Below, in pieces: positions 31,101 through 42,689 of a DNA stretch of 64,000 bases. Both the position numbers and the translations under genes were made by a program. Source of the DNA: Sordaria brevicollis. Lineage: Eukaryota; Ascomycota; Sordariomycetes; Sordariales; Sordariaceae. Under the pieces are notes generated by a model. That model saw nothing but the letters and a program-made list of their open reading frames with translations. It ran no database searches and was not told the DNA's origin. Positions within the stretch are counted from its first letter, which is position 1, and each line of letters starts with the position of its first letter. Location: NCBI GenBank assembly GCA_033439795.1, contig JAUTDP010000004.1, positions 744,001 to 808,000 of the forward strand, in the 5' to 3' direction.

Positions 31101-33280
31101 AGGCTGCTGGTAAGCCCCAAGAGAAGCCCCAAGACAAACCCAAGGGCAAGCTGATCCCCTTGCACTTCCCCCGCCGCTCTGTCGCCAATATGGAGGATGT
31201 CGAGTGTTCCCGCGGTGCAAACGGTGCCAACGGTGTCTACTGCGGAAAGACCACCGAGAAGGCTGAATGCTCTAACGGCGTCAACGGTGCCAACTGCGGC
31301 AACCACCACGAAGAACCCTCCAACGCTTCATCCCACTCCCGCCGCTCTGAGCCCGAGAAGAAGGACTCGAACGAGGAGCCCGAGAAGAAGAAGGACATCA
31401 ACGACATCATCAAGGAAATGATCGACCGGATTTTACACATGCTTGGTCTTGATGGCAAGGTTGATTGGAAGTGGAAGGAGGAGGAGAAGAAGGAGGGCCA
31501 CCACGACGACGACCACAGCATCTCCCGCCGCCGCTCCATCTCTCGCCGCTCCGACGAGTCCGAGTCCGAGTCCGACAAGTCCGAGTCCGAGTCCGAGTCC
31601 GAGTCCGACAAGTCCGAGCCCGAACCTAATGGCAATCAAGAAGAGGAAAAAGAGCAGCAACAGCAGCCCTCCTCCAAAAAGAAGGACAAGGGCATCATCG
31701 ACGAGCTGTTTGAAAAGTACGGCCCGAATAAGAAGCAGACTTGGGCTGAGGTTAAGAAAGCCCAGCAGAAGGATGAAGACAAGAAAAAGGATGAGGCCCA
31801 GAGAATCATTGACGATCTCCTAGAAAAGTACCCGTTGGAAGAGCAGACTGGGGTTGGTGAGGAGAAGGCTGAGCAGCCCGCGAAGAAGGATGAGGCCCAG
31901 AGAATCATCGACGATCTCCTCGAAAAGTACCCGTTGGAAGAGCAGACTGGGGTTGGTGAGGAGAAGGTCGAGGGGAAGAAGAACTCTCGTCGTTCGGAGC
32001 CTTTGGAGGGCAAGAAGGATGACGAGGGCCTCAAGTCCGTCGACAAGAGTCGGTTCGCAAAGGTACGTGAAGAAGACCTGCACAAACACTTGTTGGCCGA
32101 TGGCAAGAAGAAGCAGGAAGAGGATGGCGGTGACGGAGGAGAAGACGAGAAGAAGTCTGACTCTGAGTCTGAGTCTGACTCTGCCACCGCCGCCGCCACG
32201 ACCACGACCACGACCACCTCGGTCAACGGTAAATGGTGGACTCCCCATCCTCATCTTCAGACCGCCACCATTCCCTCCTCCTCCTCCTCCTCCTCCTCCG
32301 CCTCAACTGGCACCCCCCTCCCCCTCTTCTAAATTCAAGTCCAAGAGACTAAACCCTTCTCCTCTTCCCAGCCCACCTTCTCCAGCGGTCAGTTCTTCTC
32401 CCTCATTTCCCCCTCAACCCACCACCACCACACCCGCCGCTTCCCCAGCGGCACCGACCCCAAACCAGGCGGCCCTCCCGCCTCTCACCGGGGTACCGAC
32501 CCACGCCCCCCACCCGTCCGCGAACCGACCCGCACCGACCCCAAGCCCGGCGGTCCCCCTTCAGTCCCTCACCCGGGAACCGACCCACGCTCGCCACCCC
32601 CTCCCAACCCGAATGCTCCGAAGCTCGACCCCACTCACGACGAACAGGTGATCATGCCGGGGATCAACTCGATCCGGCTCTCCGGCGCCGAAGCCAAGCC
32701 GGAAGTCCTGGACGCCAAGTATGACTGGTGGGAATTCAAGTCCCCTCCGGACCTGTACTACATCTCGGACCAGTCCTCGCCCTTCAACCCGTTCAAGGGG
32801 GCGCGCGAAAAGAAAGCGAAAGAAAAAGCGGATGCGGAGCGCGCGAAGCAGGAGGCTGATGCGAAACAAAAGAAGTATGACCAAACCTTCTGGCATTATT
32901 TTAGGAAGAGGCCCGATGGGATGGATGCGGGTTGCAGGGAGGAGAGTCCGGATCCGCAGGGCAGGGTTTGGTGTATTGCCATGGGCGGCGGGGAGATTGT
33001 GCTCCCGGATGAGTACACGGGGGAGTACATCGGGGGCAAGCATTGGCATTATTTTAAGAAGAGGCCGGATGCGATGGATGCCGGGTGTACGGAGGGTCAT
33101 CCCGATGCTCAAGGGAGGGTGTGGTGTCTGGCGCCGGGGGGAGGGGAGATTGTGTATCCGGAGGAGACGGCGTATAAGGGCCCCATGTGGCCTGATAAGG
33201 ATGGGAAGGTGGATGGGAAGCAGGGAGGGGTGGGGGGAGGCCGGGGAAGGTGGGGAAGTGAAAAGATAGGAGGAGGGTAA
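28141..33280 (+). CDS. Giant low-complexity type II membrane protein with kexin-like sites and duplicated Cys module
   Basis: I do not recognise this gene. Proposed exons are 28141-30108, 30197-32228 and 32340-33280 (about 1646 aa). Intron 1 is well supported (GTAAGT, GCTGAC branch, CAG, frame kept). Intron 2 (GTAAAT...TTCAAG) is less certain. Without it the protein stops at 32332. Residues 1-160 are Pro/Ala-rich and cytosolic; one membrane segment follows (FLGAMAMLAALGLCCWAIG, near residues 158-178). The long remainder would then be lumenal or outside. It has Thr/Pro tracts, a Lys-rich stretch, about 300 residues of histone-H1-like A-E-T-K-K-A repeats, acidic Ser/Glu runs, a 33-residue tandem repeat and two about 51-residue HYFKKRPDAMDAGC modules. 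KR or RR followed by D or S recurs at least seven times (KRDMDDD, KRDVSWD, KRDWKNP, RRSVANM, RRSEPEK, RRSDESE, RRSEPLE), like Kex2 sites. A processed cell-surface or secreted polyprotein is an inference. Confidence 0.7.
31789..31972 (+). repeat. 99-bp in-frame tandem repeat (33 aa) inside the giant membrane-protein gene
   Basis: The segment from 31789 is repeated from 31888, encoding DEAQRIIDDLLEKYPLEEQ and the following TGVGEEK twice with one or two synonymous changes. The second copy is cut short at about 31972. Such near-identity indicates a recent duplication. Confidence 0.9.
32891..33163 (+). repeat. Duplicated 51-residue Cys module in the C-terminus
   Basis: Two units with a 153-nt period (about 32891 and 33044) share WHYFxKRPDxMDAGC, PDxQGRVWC and GGGEIVxP. 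Each unit has exactly two cysteines, suggesting one internal disulphide per unit. I do not recognise the module. Confidence 0.85.
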
Positions 33281-36200
33281 GGAAGGGGTTTTTTGAGATG
33301 TGAATGTTTTTGGGTAAAAGGTTTTTGGGTGTATAAGGCGCTTGAGGACGTGTATGGGATGCTAACAAACCAAACTTGGTGAAAAAGAAACAGGGAGACC
33401 AAGCCAGAAACATATTTGGACAGAAAAACATATCGCCGAAAGACCCCAGAACCCTAAGAAAGACTTTCCTTGAACAGCTTTGTCCAGGACTTCCTTTCTC
33501 ATGGAGCTGAGTATACCGGCAAGGGGAAAAACTGACAGGGAAGGAGTTAGAAGAAAAGGGGAGAAAAAGGGACAGGGTTTTTGCATTTCTCAGTTAGACA
33601 AACGAGCATCGTCCTGTTCTCAGTCAGTTTGGTTACCCATCTAGGCTTCAAAGCTTCATTTTCAAGGTTTGAAGTCCGGATAGGAAACTCAAGCTGATTG
33701 GGGAATAGAGGAACATATAGAGCTACAGTCAAGTGTAGAAATGTGAAAACTTCGTCCAAACCCTTTTTTTTTTTTACCGTGAGACGCGATGGGGGTGAGA
33801 TATTGTGCCCATATTTGTGATAGCTCGAAGAATTGGGATACCAGAGACAGACATCGTATGGCTGCAAGTCTCGGTCAAGATATCGGTTGCTCGTAGCCGT
33901 TGCCATCAACACCAGCAACCGTGAATACCATCGTGAGCAAGCCGGCGTTTGCCAATTGCCATGACGAAGCGCGACCACCGGCGTGAAACGCGGATGTTAA
34001 AGCGCGATCGTGCCTATAGAGGATAAAGATCCAAGAACTGTATTCTGACCAATCGCTCATGGCAGCAGGTGTTTGATGGTGATGTGATGTCGAGTGTCGA
34101 ACGTCGAATTTGGCCGACAGTTGATGTTAGCGATCACGTTTGGAAGCCGTGAGGTCGGGACGGCGGACGGAAGTGGGAAAACTGATACGGAAAGCACGGG
34201 CCACCCAACCGGAGCGGGGTCCACATCCTCAGTGCACTAACAGACCCAACCCGCTGAAGCTCTCGTTCCCTCCATGAGGTTCTTCCTCGGATGCGATGAC
34301 ATGCGCATTTTCCGCAGCCTTCTCAACTTCACACGCCAAAAAGAATCCTTCATAGAGCTAAGGGTATGCATTTGAGACTCAGGAATTAAAGATACGGGAC
34401 TTAAATGCTGTTGATGCAATGGTGTGAAGGTCAGTTGTGATTTCTGACATGCAAGAGGTGTTAGGGGACGTTGTTAGCAGGATGTCTTGGCGCTGTTCAA
34501 GCATGCGAGCGTCCGGGAATGGTATCGGGTGTACTTCGTTTGTTGAGAGTACTCTTGGTTTTCTCTCGACAAAAAGATATCGGGGCCGGAGTTTAAGGCT
34601 TTCATCCTTGAACATGGTGAGGAAAGTGGGTCTAAGGCATGTTCCATAATAAAGGATGAAGTGTTCAAGAACCAATGTAACTTCCGTTAGTAGCCTGTGA
34701 GCTCCCCCGTCCTCCCTCCTAATTTCCCCCTTCTCTGACATCTGTTCTGCACTCTGCTTGAGATGAACAAACCTGAGAGAAAGGGGGGAAAAGAGTTCCC
34801 AATGTCATGACAACTCCCGAGTCTAACACCTCAACAAAGATTCTCACCAACCTCACCTACCTCCACCGAAAGCAGTCCTTCAAACCAGATCCCGACACGA
34901 AGAGCCGGCATCAAAGCCAATCCGTTATCTCCCCCTTATCCCATTCCCTCCCCATCCCCCCCTCTGCCTCATTACCCTCTCCTCTCCCTTTTCCCAGAAT
35001 CTCTTCCCCATCACTCTCCCCATGCCCATTTCCATCACTTCTACATACCTAACTATCCAACCACTGAATATGTCCAGCTGGCTCAAACCCCAGACTTGCA
35101 ATATTCCTAATCACCATGCACTGGTTGTTCATACGTATGCAATGCACTACGCATTAGTGCCCTTTTAGTAGAATGAACATGGGGGGTCTATTTATAGCTT
35201 GTCGTGGCGTTTCTAGCGTTACACTCAACCGCAGCCGTGGTTCCGAACTTTAACTTCGAGGAGATCCCCAGACTTGGCGGGGGTGTGTGTGGTTGGGGGC
35301 CGGTATGGCGGACACTTGAGCACTTTCGAAGAGCACGCTGGATATTGGAGTGAGCTAAAAGGAGGACCATAACCCAAGTTGTTGGAATCGGTGAGTGGTG
35401 GATCAGGACATCGGAGGAAGAAACACCTCATTCAGTTGTTAACCCGTATTTTCAGGGTTGCTGATCAGGACTTAGCACTTTTGATGGAAGCAAACAGTAT
35501 ATGGTGGTCTCACAGACTCAAAGGTAGGAAATCCCAAACGGCAAACCCGAACACCGAAGCCACAAAAGCGGCTGAACAAGACCTCAACACCGAAGGCCAC
35601 GTTTGCGGAGAACGACCAGCCACCTAGATATAAGCAACTCGACGAGACAGGCCTGGACGAGTCTTCCAAATCTTTCCCAGTCCGTGCCATGAGGGTGCCC
35701 TCGTGGCCATACAAACGTGTTGCGGTGTGTGAGACTTTTTTTTCCTCTCATCCAATAGTGACCGATGTAGCCCGCCCATTTACCCGGTCTGTGGTACACT
35801 GGACCACACATCACCTACTTCTTTTCTTGTTATGTGCTACCATTCTGCCATTGATATTGTCAGTGCACTAGAGCTTGCCTGTGGTATACCGCCATTCGGT
35901 ACCGGCATCACCAGCTTGGTTGATCCAGATCCGTCCAGTTCAATGCGGAACGTAACGAGAGCATATTACCTTGTCAACCAGGCTTTTACAGTCCGTTTTG
36001 GTCATGATGTTTCCAAAAATTGCGTTCATGTTGCATTCTTATGGCTGTGAATGTCTGGTTAAGTTTTCTTGACCTGTCTTTCAATGACCAAGACGTGTCA
36101 CCCGAGATTTTCAGAGAAGCCAAAAAGCTTGACATTTCGAGAAACCCGGATCGCCGACCGCCGAAGGTGCGGTACCAGACTGTCAGCACCTTCAGCTCTG

Positions 36201-36800
36201 GGGCTCTTCATGCAGTGTCCCGCACCCCGGTAGCATCCTAGTTGCCATGTTCCATGGGACCAACCATTGACCAACCAAGGGGAAGCACAAAGACGGACTG
36301 TGTTTCTTACACATTCTCGGGCATCTCACCTTTTCCTCCACATATATCACCAGCATAGAGCCCACACTATCGAACACGAAATAAGGTGGAAAATCTGACA
36401 ATAGGAAAGACGCAAGAGGAGAGCTAGACTTACTGAACCGCCACCGAGAAGCACCGCATAAACGAATGCGACGCTCCAATTGGAGCATTTGGGAGTCGAA
36501 ACTTGTGCAAGTCCGGGGTCATCAGTCACAGCACTATCAACACTAGGGCGACGTTGAGGCTCGTGCCAGTGACGCCTTTCATCACTGTGTTGGATGCAAA
36601 CTGCTGGTTCCGCCAAGTTGGGATTAGACCTTTGGAGGTGGATGAGTACTTGAATGACACGATCCTGCGGCCTTCAAAGATTCGATCCTGTCCTCTCGTC
36701 AGTCAACAACCGTCAAGGGTTCAAAGACACACCAAAAAGCAGAGCATCACCACGACCCTCAACCCTCACGATGTTAAGCACTTTGACCAAAGTCAACGCC
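33281..36800. other. Intergenic region, 3.5 kb
   Basis: It contains the 3' UTR of the preceding gene and a pyrimidine-rich stretch at 34920-35040. A 120-codon ATG frame on the minus strand (34379-34741) has no recognisable domain and no codon bias. No RNA gene was recognised. Confidence 0.4.
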
Positions 36801-37490
36801 ATGGCTACCCTCCGTCACATCCTCCTCCTCTCAACCGTCTTCACTCCCGCCCTCTCATCAGCCATCAACATTCCTCGACAAGCTCTCTCCTCCGATTGCA
36901 CAACAACCACCTCCGCCGAGCCCACTGGGTCACCCGGCGGTATCGATCTTACCCCGCCTGACATCCCAGAATGGAGTCCCATCACCAATTCCTACTACGA
37001 GTCCACCAACTTTGGGGACCTCCCCGAGGAAACCGACACCTCGTTGGAACCCAGCGGCACCCTCCCAGGCCACGTGTTCCCCATCATCTCCCTGCGGCCA
37101 TGCACAACCACCTTGACCAGCACCGCCAGTGCCCGTCCTTGCCCGCCGCCTGATTGGGATGGGACTCTGACGTCTTGGCCTTCCACCACCACGTTGTTCA
37201 AACCCGTCAACTGTAACGGATGCATGTATGTGTCGGTCACCAAGGACTGGGCGGTCGGATGTCCGAATCAGCACATTAGTGCTACCGTGCTTGCAGCAAC
37301 GCCGAGTACGACCTGGACTGAGGTGTGCGAGGGTGTTGGAGCCATGCCGACGGCTTCTGGGGCAGCGGGGGCTCCGTTGGGTGCTCCTGCTGTTATCGTG
37401 ACAGTGCCACCGGCGGGTGGGGAGCCGCCGGCTATGCCTACTTGGGCTTCGGGAGGAAGTTCGGGCGGTGTAGATGTCACCTTCACCTAA
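36801..37490 (+). CDS. Small secreted cysteine-containing protein
   Basis: The predicted product is a secreted protein of 229 aa with no recognised enzyme domain. The ATG at 36801 lies in a GCCATGGCT context. Two upstream in-frame ATGs (36654, 36771) would hide the signal peptide behind extra residues. MATLRHILLLSTVFTPALSSA is a typical signal sequence, cleaved before INIPR. The mature part is Thr/Ser/Pro-rich and holds eight cysteines, including RPCTTT, RPCPPP, NCNGCMYVSV, GCPNQ and VCEG. The C-terminus is Gly/Ala/Pro-rich and ends in VDVTFT without a clear GPI signal. Many fungal secreted proteins of unknown role carry a comparable (D/N)C-x-GC motif. No intron is needed. Cell wall or extracellular location is inference. 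Confidence 0.7.
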   Translation: MATLRHILLLSTVFTPALSSAINIPRQALSSDCTTTTSAEPTGSPGGIDLTPPDIPEWSPITNSYYESTNFGDLPEETDTSLEPSGTLPGHVFPIISLRPCTTTLTSTASARPCPPPDWDGTLTSWPSTTTLFKPVNCNGCMYVSVTKDWAVGCPNQHISATVLAATPSTTWTEVCEGVGAMPTASGAAGAPLGAPAVIVTVPPAGGEPPAMPTWASGGSSGGVDVTFT

Positions 37491-38629
37491 GGGAAGATCT
37501 GGGTGTTGAGAATGGTGTCAATGCGACCATGTGTGGAGGACGGAGAATCGTTGTTTATCGAAAATCCGAACAGGGACGGGACGGAGTTGTTGGAGATGAA
37601 GCGCCGGGATCGGGTACGACTTGCAGGCTGTCGGAAGAAGCGGTCGGAGCTAGGCATCGGTCGGCGCGTCGCGAAGAATGGGGCATTGGAGTCGTGCGGT
37701 ATACGGAGAGATGATGGATGATGATCTGGTACTCTAGAAATACGAAGTCAGCAATGGCTACTCAAGGTCCAAATGGCGGGTCGCGACATGAAGCGAGGGG
37801 TGCGCTTTTCGTATCTAGAATGACGACAAGGACAATGACGATATCGATGACACTTATTGACTTTTCGTTCGCAATTGTGCTGGCGTGGTTGATGTCGGAG
37901 CGAGCGTAAAGCGGTCGTCGTGATTGAGTAGGACAAAGTGGTTGTTGGGCGATGGAGAGAAACTTCCGAGCAGATTATCTCTGAAGCGTGCGTCGGTTGG
38001 AGTTCTGGAGAGCAGGACGTGGCCAACCGAAGTACGCACAGCAACTACCGAAGGCAGGCGCGCTTCCTTCCTCGTGGATTGGACATCATTACACCCTCTT
38101 CACGTGAGATATAATGAAGATGAACCGACCCAACCCAAATATCGGAAGAGAGAAATGGAAATGCCACTTGGCCCCCTCAATCCGAATGGATCTGGCATAA
38201 AGTTGACCATGCCACCATGGCAAGCACACAACCACACCCTCACGGCAAAGAAGTTGCCTTATGTTGAACTTTCTTTGTATTCTGTATTGCATCTAACCTG
38301 TTGAAAAAAAGGGATACCCATTGTCGACTACTGGTACGACTCAATTGACTCCAAGCCACCCATCCCATCCCATAACCGCCCGTGAACCGTGGTTCTTATA
38401 TACCTTCTCTCTCTTTCTCAAGTTTCTCGTTTGAATCAGGTCATCTTCATCATTCCATAATCCTGTCCATCATTAACCGTATCACCAAACCATCCATCAA
38501 TTCCATCCCGTTCTGTCCGTTCTGTTGTCCCGGAACTCCACACCACTATAGCTATAGCTATAGTTTTCCCATCAGTGTAACATCTCGTTCGAGAATCTCG
38601 TCAACCTTGTCTGGGATGGACAAGTCCGT
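37491..38629. other. Intergenic region between convergent genes
   Basis: The secreted-protein gene (plus) and the glutamine synthetase gene (minus) converge here, so it should hold both 3' UTRs. A short CTATAG hexamer repeat (about 38548-38566) lies 60-80 bp downstream of the glutamine synthetase stop. No other feature was found. Confidence 0.5.
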
Positions 38630-40449
38630 CTAGGCCTCGACCGCATCGTCGACCGCGCCGAAGCAGGTTTCCACTGTGGATAATCGTCAGCACATGTCAT
38701 GAAGAAAAAGAAATGAAAGGGAAAGAGAAACATACTGATAATGCCAGTAATGGAATAAGGATCCGCGTTAGAAGCAGGACGACGATCCTCAAAGTAACCA
38801 TATCCCTTGGCGGCGCACTCGCGGGGGATACGAATGGACGCGCCACGGTTGGCCACGCCGTAGGTGAAGGTGTCGATGGCACCCGTCTCGTGACGACCGG
38901 TAAGACGCTTCTCGTTACCCTCGCCGTAAACTGTTTCCTTTTGTTAGCTTCCGTCATCCATCCACGTGAAGCAAGAACACCTACCAGCAATATGCTCCTT
39001 ATGCCTCGACTCCAACTTCTTAATCGCCGCCTCGATATACTTCATGCCGCCCTCCTTCCTCATCTCGGCCGTTGAAAAGTTGCTGTGAAGACCGGCACCG
39101 TTCCAGTCGCCGGGGATGGGCTTGGGATCGACGGACACCTTGGCAGCGAACTCCTCAGCTACGCGGTGAAGTAGGAAACGGGCGAGCCAAAGCTGGTCAC
39201 CCATCTCGATACCAACGCAGGGGCCGACCTGGAACTCCCACTGGGCGGGCATGACTTCGGCATTGGTTCCGGAAATCTTGACGCCGGCGTAGAGGCAGGC
39301 GCGGTAATGCGCCTCGACGATATCACGCTGGACGACCTTGCCGGCGCCAACACCGCAGTAGTAAGGACCCTGGGGGGCGGGGTAACCTGGACGTTGTTAG
39401 TGTTTAGGTATGACATGGGATGAATTGACGGAGAGGCATACCGTTCTGAGGCCAGCCATAAGGACGATCGTTCAAGTCGAGGAGGGTGTATTCTTGCTCG
39501 AGGCCGAACCAAGGCTCGTGCTTGGCGTGAAGCTCCATGAGCTTGGCGCACTCGTGGCGGTGGTTGTACTTGTTGGGGGTACCGTCGGCATCCCAGCATT
39601 CGGTGAGGACGAGGATGTCTGCAGGCTGTTAGCGATTGCTGTGCCACAACCTGTGTAAAGCGAGTCGCGTGGTGGTGGCTTACTGTTGGGAGGGCGGAAA
39701 GGATCGGGGTAGACAGCTACGGGCTTCCTATACGAAGGATGGTGGTCAGCATCGGCTTCTCAGTCCGGCCACAAAAAAAAATCACAGATGCATAGTGACT
39801 TACAAGTAAACATCTGAGTTGTCACCGGGGGCTTGGCCTGTTGAGCTGCCGTCAAAGTTCCAAATGGGGAGCTCCTCGGGCGTGTAGATGGCGCCATCCT
39901 TCTTTTCATCGAGGGTCTGTTCATCGCGACAATGTTAGTTTGGGTTCTTGATTTCTGTCAATTCCTTCTGGTGATTGTCATGCTCAAGTTCCAATTGCTG
40001 GTGGTGAGCGATTGGGTGGTGGTGTGATGTGATGCCGAGCAAGGGTTGCGATAAGATAAGAACATACACGAGACTTGGAGCGGGTGTTGCCTGTAAGTTT
40101 GACGGTCAGTTTGATGTTCTCGTATAGCACATTCCAATGGAATTGAACATACCCTCGGCATCAATCCAGATGTACTCGGCCATGACTGTTTGCCTGAATG
40201 TCAGTATTTGGTCTCATCTCAATGTTACCTGGTACCTGGCATAATACGCACTCTTGCCGCGCTGGTCGAGATCGCGGAACTTGGCCAAGCCGGCCGCATT
40301 GGAGGCGAAGGACTCCTTGGTAGCCTGTGAAAGATCCATGTTAACTTGTCTGTCCTGATCTCAATTGTGTTGCTGTGAAAGCTGGAACAATCCAGAACGT
40401 GGGTGGTGTTTTTTAAAGCAATGCTTTGACATTGGCGGTGACGAACCAT
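38630..40449 (-). CDS. gln-1: Glutamine synthetase (eukaryotic GS-II type)
   Basis: Cytosolic glutamate-ammonia ligase; makes glutamine from glutamate, ammonium and ATP. Ten exons on the minus strand give 368 aa: 40447-40449, 40252-40324, 40153-40185, 40068-40090, 39804-39916, 39684-39727, 39442-39618, 38985-39386, 38736-38930 and 38630-38673. All introns are GT-AG and every junction keeps the frame. The N-terminus ([18 protein letters not shown]) leads to the beta-grasp domain ([26 protein letters not shown]). Then come metal ligands in FGLEQEY (about E137, E139), [20 protein letters not shown] and the C-terminal [18 protein letters not shown]. Length and motifs are those of octameric or decameric eukaryotic GS. 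The first coding exon is only the ATG. Expression in Neurospora depends on nitrogen state, but no NIT-2 site was mapped here. The symbol follows N. crassa usage. Confidence 0.96.
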
Positions 40450-42315
40450 TGTGATGTGTGAGTTGTGTAAGTATTAGGTTCTCGTTTATTCTCGTATTGA
40501 TGTCGTTGTCGCAAAAAGTCCAAACACCGTCGCTCGCAGTTCAGTCAGTCAGTCGCAGGAAGTCGCAAGCAGTCGCAGTCGCAAGTCGCAATACTAAGAA
40601 ACGTTCTCAAAAGGATGAACGTGTTCAAAAAAGAACAAAGAAGTTGGAGGATGGTGAGAAAGAGAAGAGGTGAGAGAGGAGAGAAGGAAAAAGAGGCGCG
40701 CAACCGCTGGCGACGGGAAGGGTCAAAGATAAGGAATTCGGTTCACGGTTGCAGCTCAGTGCACCAGTGCGGCAATGCCAGCATGTTACTCTACTACGTA
40801 CCTACATTGATTGTGCGGTCTGGGAAGTGTGATTAGGTAGAGGTCACGGTAGGTATCATGGCCCGTGACTTTCACGTTCTCATCCGATCCCGTCCGAACA
40901 TGTCACGGCGTCTGTCTTGGTCTGGACTCGACTAACTTTCCACTCTGTTAGGCGCGGTGTGGATTGTTCTGAGCCGGTCCAGGTGGGCTAGAGTCTAGAG
41001 GTATGTACCTAGGCTGTACGCCGGCGTGGGTCAAGGATGCCTGTGGAGGGGTTCATTTGTTGGAGACAGACGGGATTGATACGAACTCTGATTAAGAGAG
41101 AAAAAAAAAGGTACCTCTATCAATAGCATTAACTCCATATCCAGTCGGGTCACTTTGTTTTCCGACCGAGAGACTGAGACCCTGATGGTCCTTTTGGTTG
41201 CCTCCCCCCTGACGTCTCTCTGCGTGTGAGTGTGCCCCATCCCCACCATTCTACCCTTCCACATTGCCCGCCTTGTGGTCATTGGCTGTGTGCCCCCGTT
41301 TACCCCCGAGGCTGGCAATTGTTTCTTTGATGATGGAGGGTGGCTTGGATTTCTTGGAGTGGGATGAATTTGGAACAAAAAAAGGGCCGGTGATCGGTCT
41401 TGGGGTTCAGTGTTTGCTGGTTTGTGTTTCTGTTTCGTGATTGCAAATGCCATCATCCGTGTCCCGAGTGTCAGAAACAGACACACGACAGCATCAACCT
41501 TCGTCAGCTCAACATCTCTCTTTCCATGTTTGGATCAGAAGAAAGAGTTCCACTGGTCATCGGCCCATTCATTCCCTTGTGCTTTCCGTGCAACCATTCA
41601 TGCCTTCTCAAAAGGTCAGAAAATGAATCTCGGTGGAGTGCTTCCAGTGAGACTGGGGGGCAGGTGCAGTGCAGGCAGTGAGACGCTACTGCGCTGTTGA
41701 CCTCTGATCTCCCGCCGTGGAGATTCACGAACTGGGGAAGGAAGGATGCACATGCTTATTCTGACTTCTGGTGTTTCCATCCTGAGTGTCTGACCTTTTT
41801 TTCTGACCTTCTTTCCATCCCAGAATAACTTTGCCTTTCCGTCTTTTCATCTTCTTCATCATTGTCTCTCTCTTCTCTCTTCTTTTCTCGGTCGAACAAA
41901 GAAATTCAACACCGCTATCGGCCACCGCTTTCTGGAAACGCACGGGCTCCTCTTTCCGTCGTGGCATCACTCACACCCTCCAAGACAACAACCTCCCCTT
42001 GCGCTTGCCCTTCTCCAAATATGTCTTGGCATCGGCTCAACCGTCTTCAGCCTATCGACTCCCTATCTATCATTTCTCCTCACCCCATTGGTCATTTTCA
42101 GTCTGTCTTATCCAATCTCATGACGGAATCAGAGCCTCTGTCAGTGGCTGCGATGTGCCCCTTCGATGAGTCGATGCCCCTTGCTATCAGCGAGTGCACC
42201 GAGAAATCGTTAGAATGCGGGGGTGCAGTTCGCAACACGTGGGGCTCCGCCTTTTGCTTATCATCGACTTCTCATTGGACAACGGGTGTTCTTTTGAGTG
42301 TTCGTTGTTTGTTGA
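40450..42315. other. Upstream region of glutamine synthetase up to the AT-rich block
   Basis: The first 150 bp or so is the probable 5' UTR/promoter and contains short AGTCGCA-type repeats (about 40545-40590). The rest has normal composition to the sharp edge of the AT-rich block. Frames at 41030-41490 and 41830-42350 are unremarkable. Confidence 0.45.
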
Positions 42316-42689
42316 CCATAGCGCGCCACCCCACTTCTAGAAAATGATCCCTAGTATAATTTTACAGTTATAAAATATTTTCACTGTAAAATTACCTAGA
42401 GGTATATTTAAATAGAAGTGTATAAACTGTAAAAAGTTGTCTATATACTAATAAAGAAGTTTGGTAGCAAAATGCATTTTGGACGAAAATCATTTTTAAA
42501 ATTTAATTTCTTTTATTTAGAAAAGATTATTTTATTTCAAAACAATTATTTTTTAAGGGAAATATTTAATTAAAAAAAAATATTAATAATAATTATATAT
42601 TTATCTTTTTTATTATATAGTTATTTAACTCTAATAACTTTTTGCTCGTTTTTTTTTACAGTTAAGAATTCGAAAGAAAATAAAAATTT

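Noticed and set aside
28300..31309. Long minus-strand frames opposite the giant membrane-protein gene
   Set aside because: They are complements of low-complexity Lys/Ala/Pro codons. The sense strand has a TATA box, a good intron and a membrane segment.
34379..34741. 120-codon ATG frame on the minus strand
   Set aside because: Genuine ATG but no recognisable features, neutral codon use and no splice partners. It cannot be supported as a gene.
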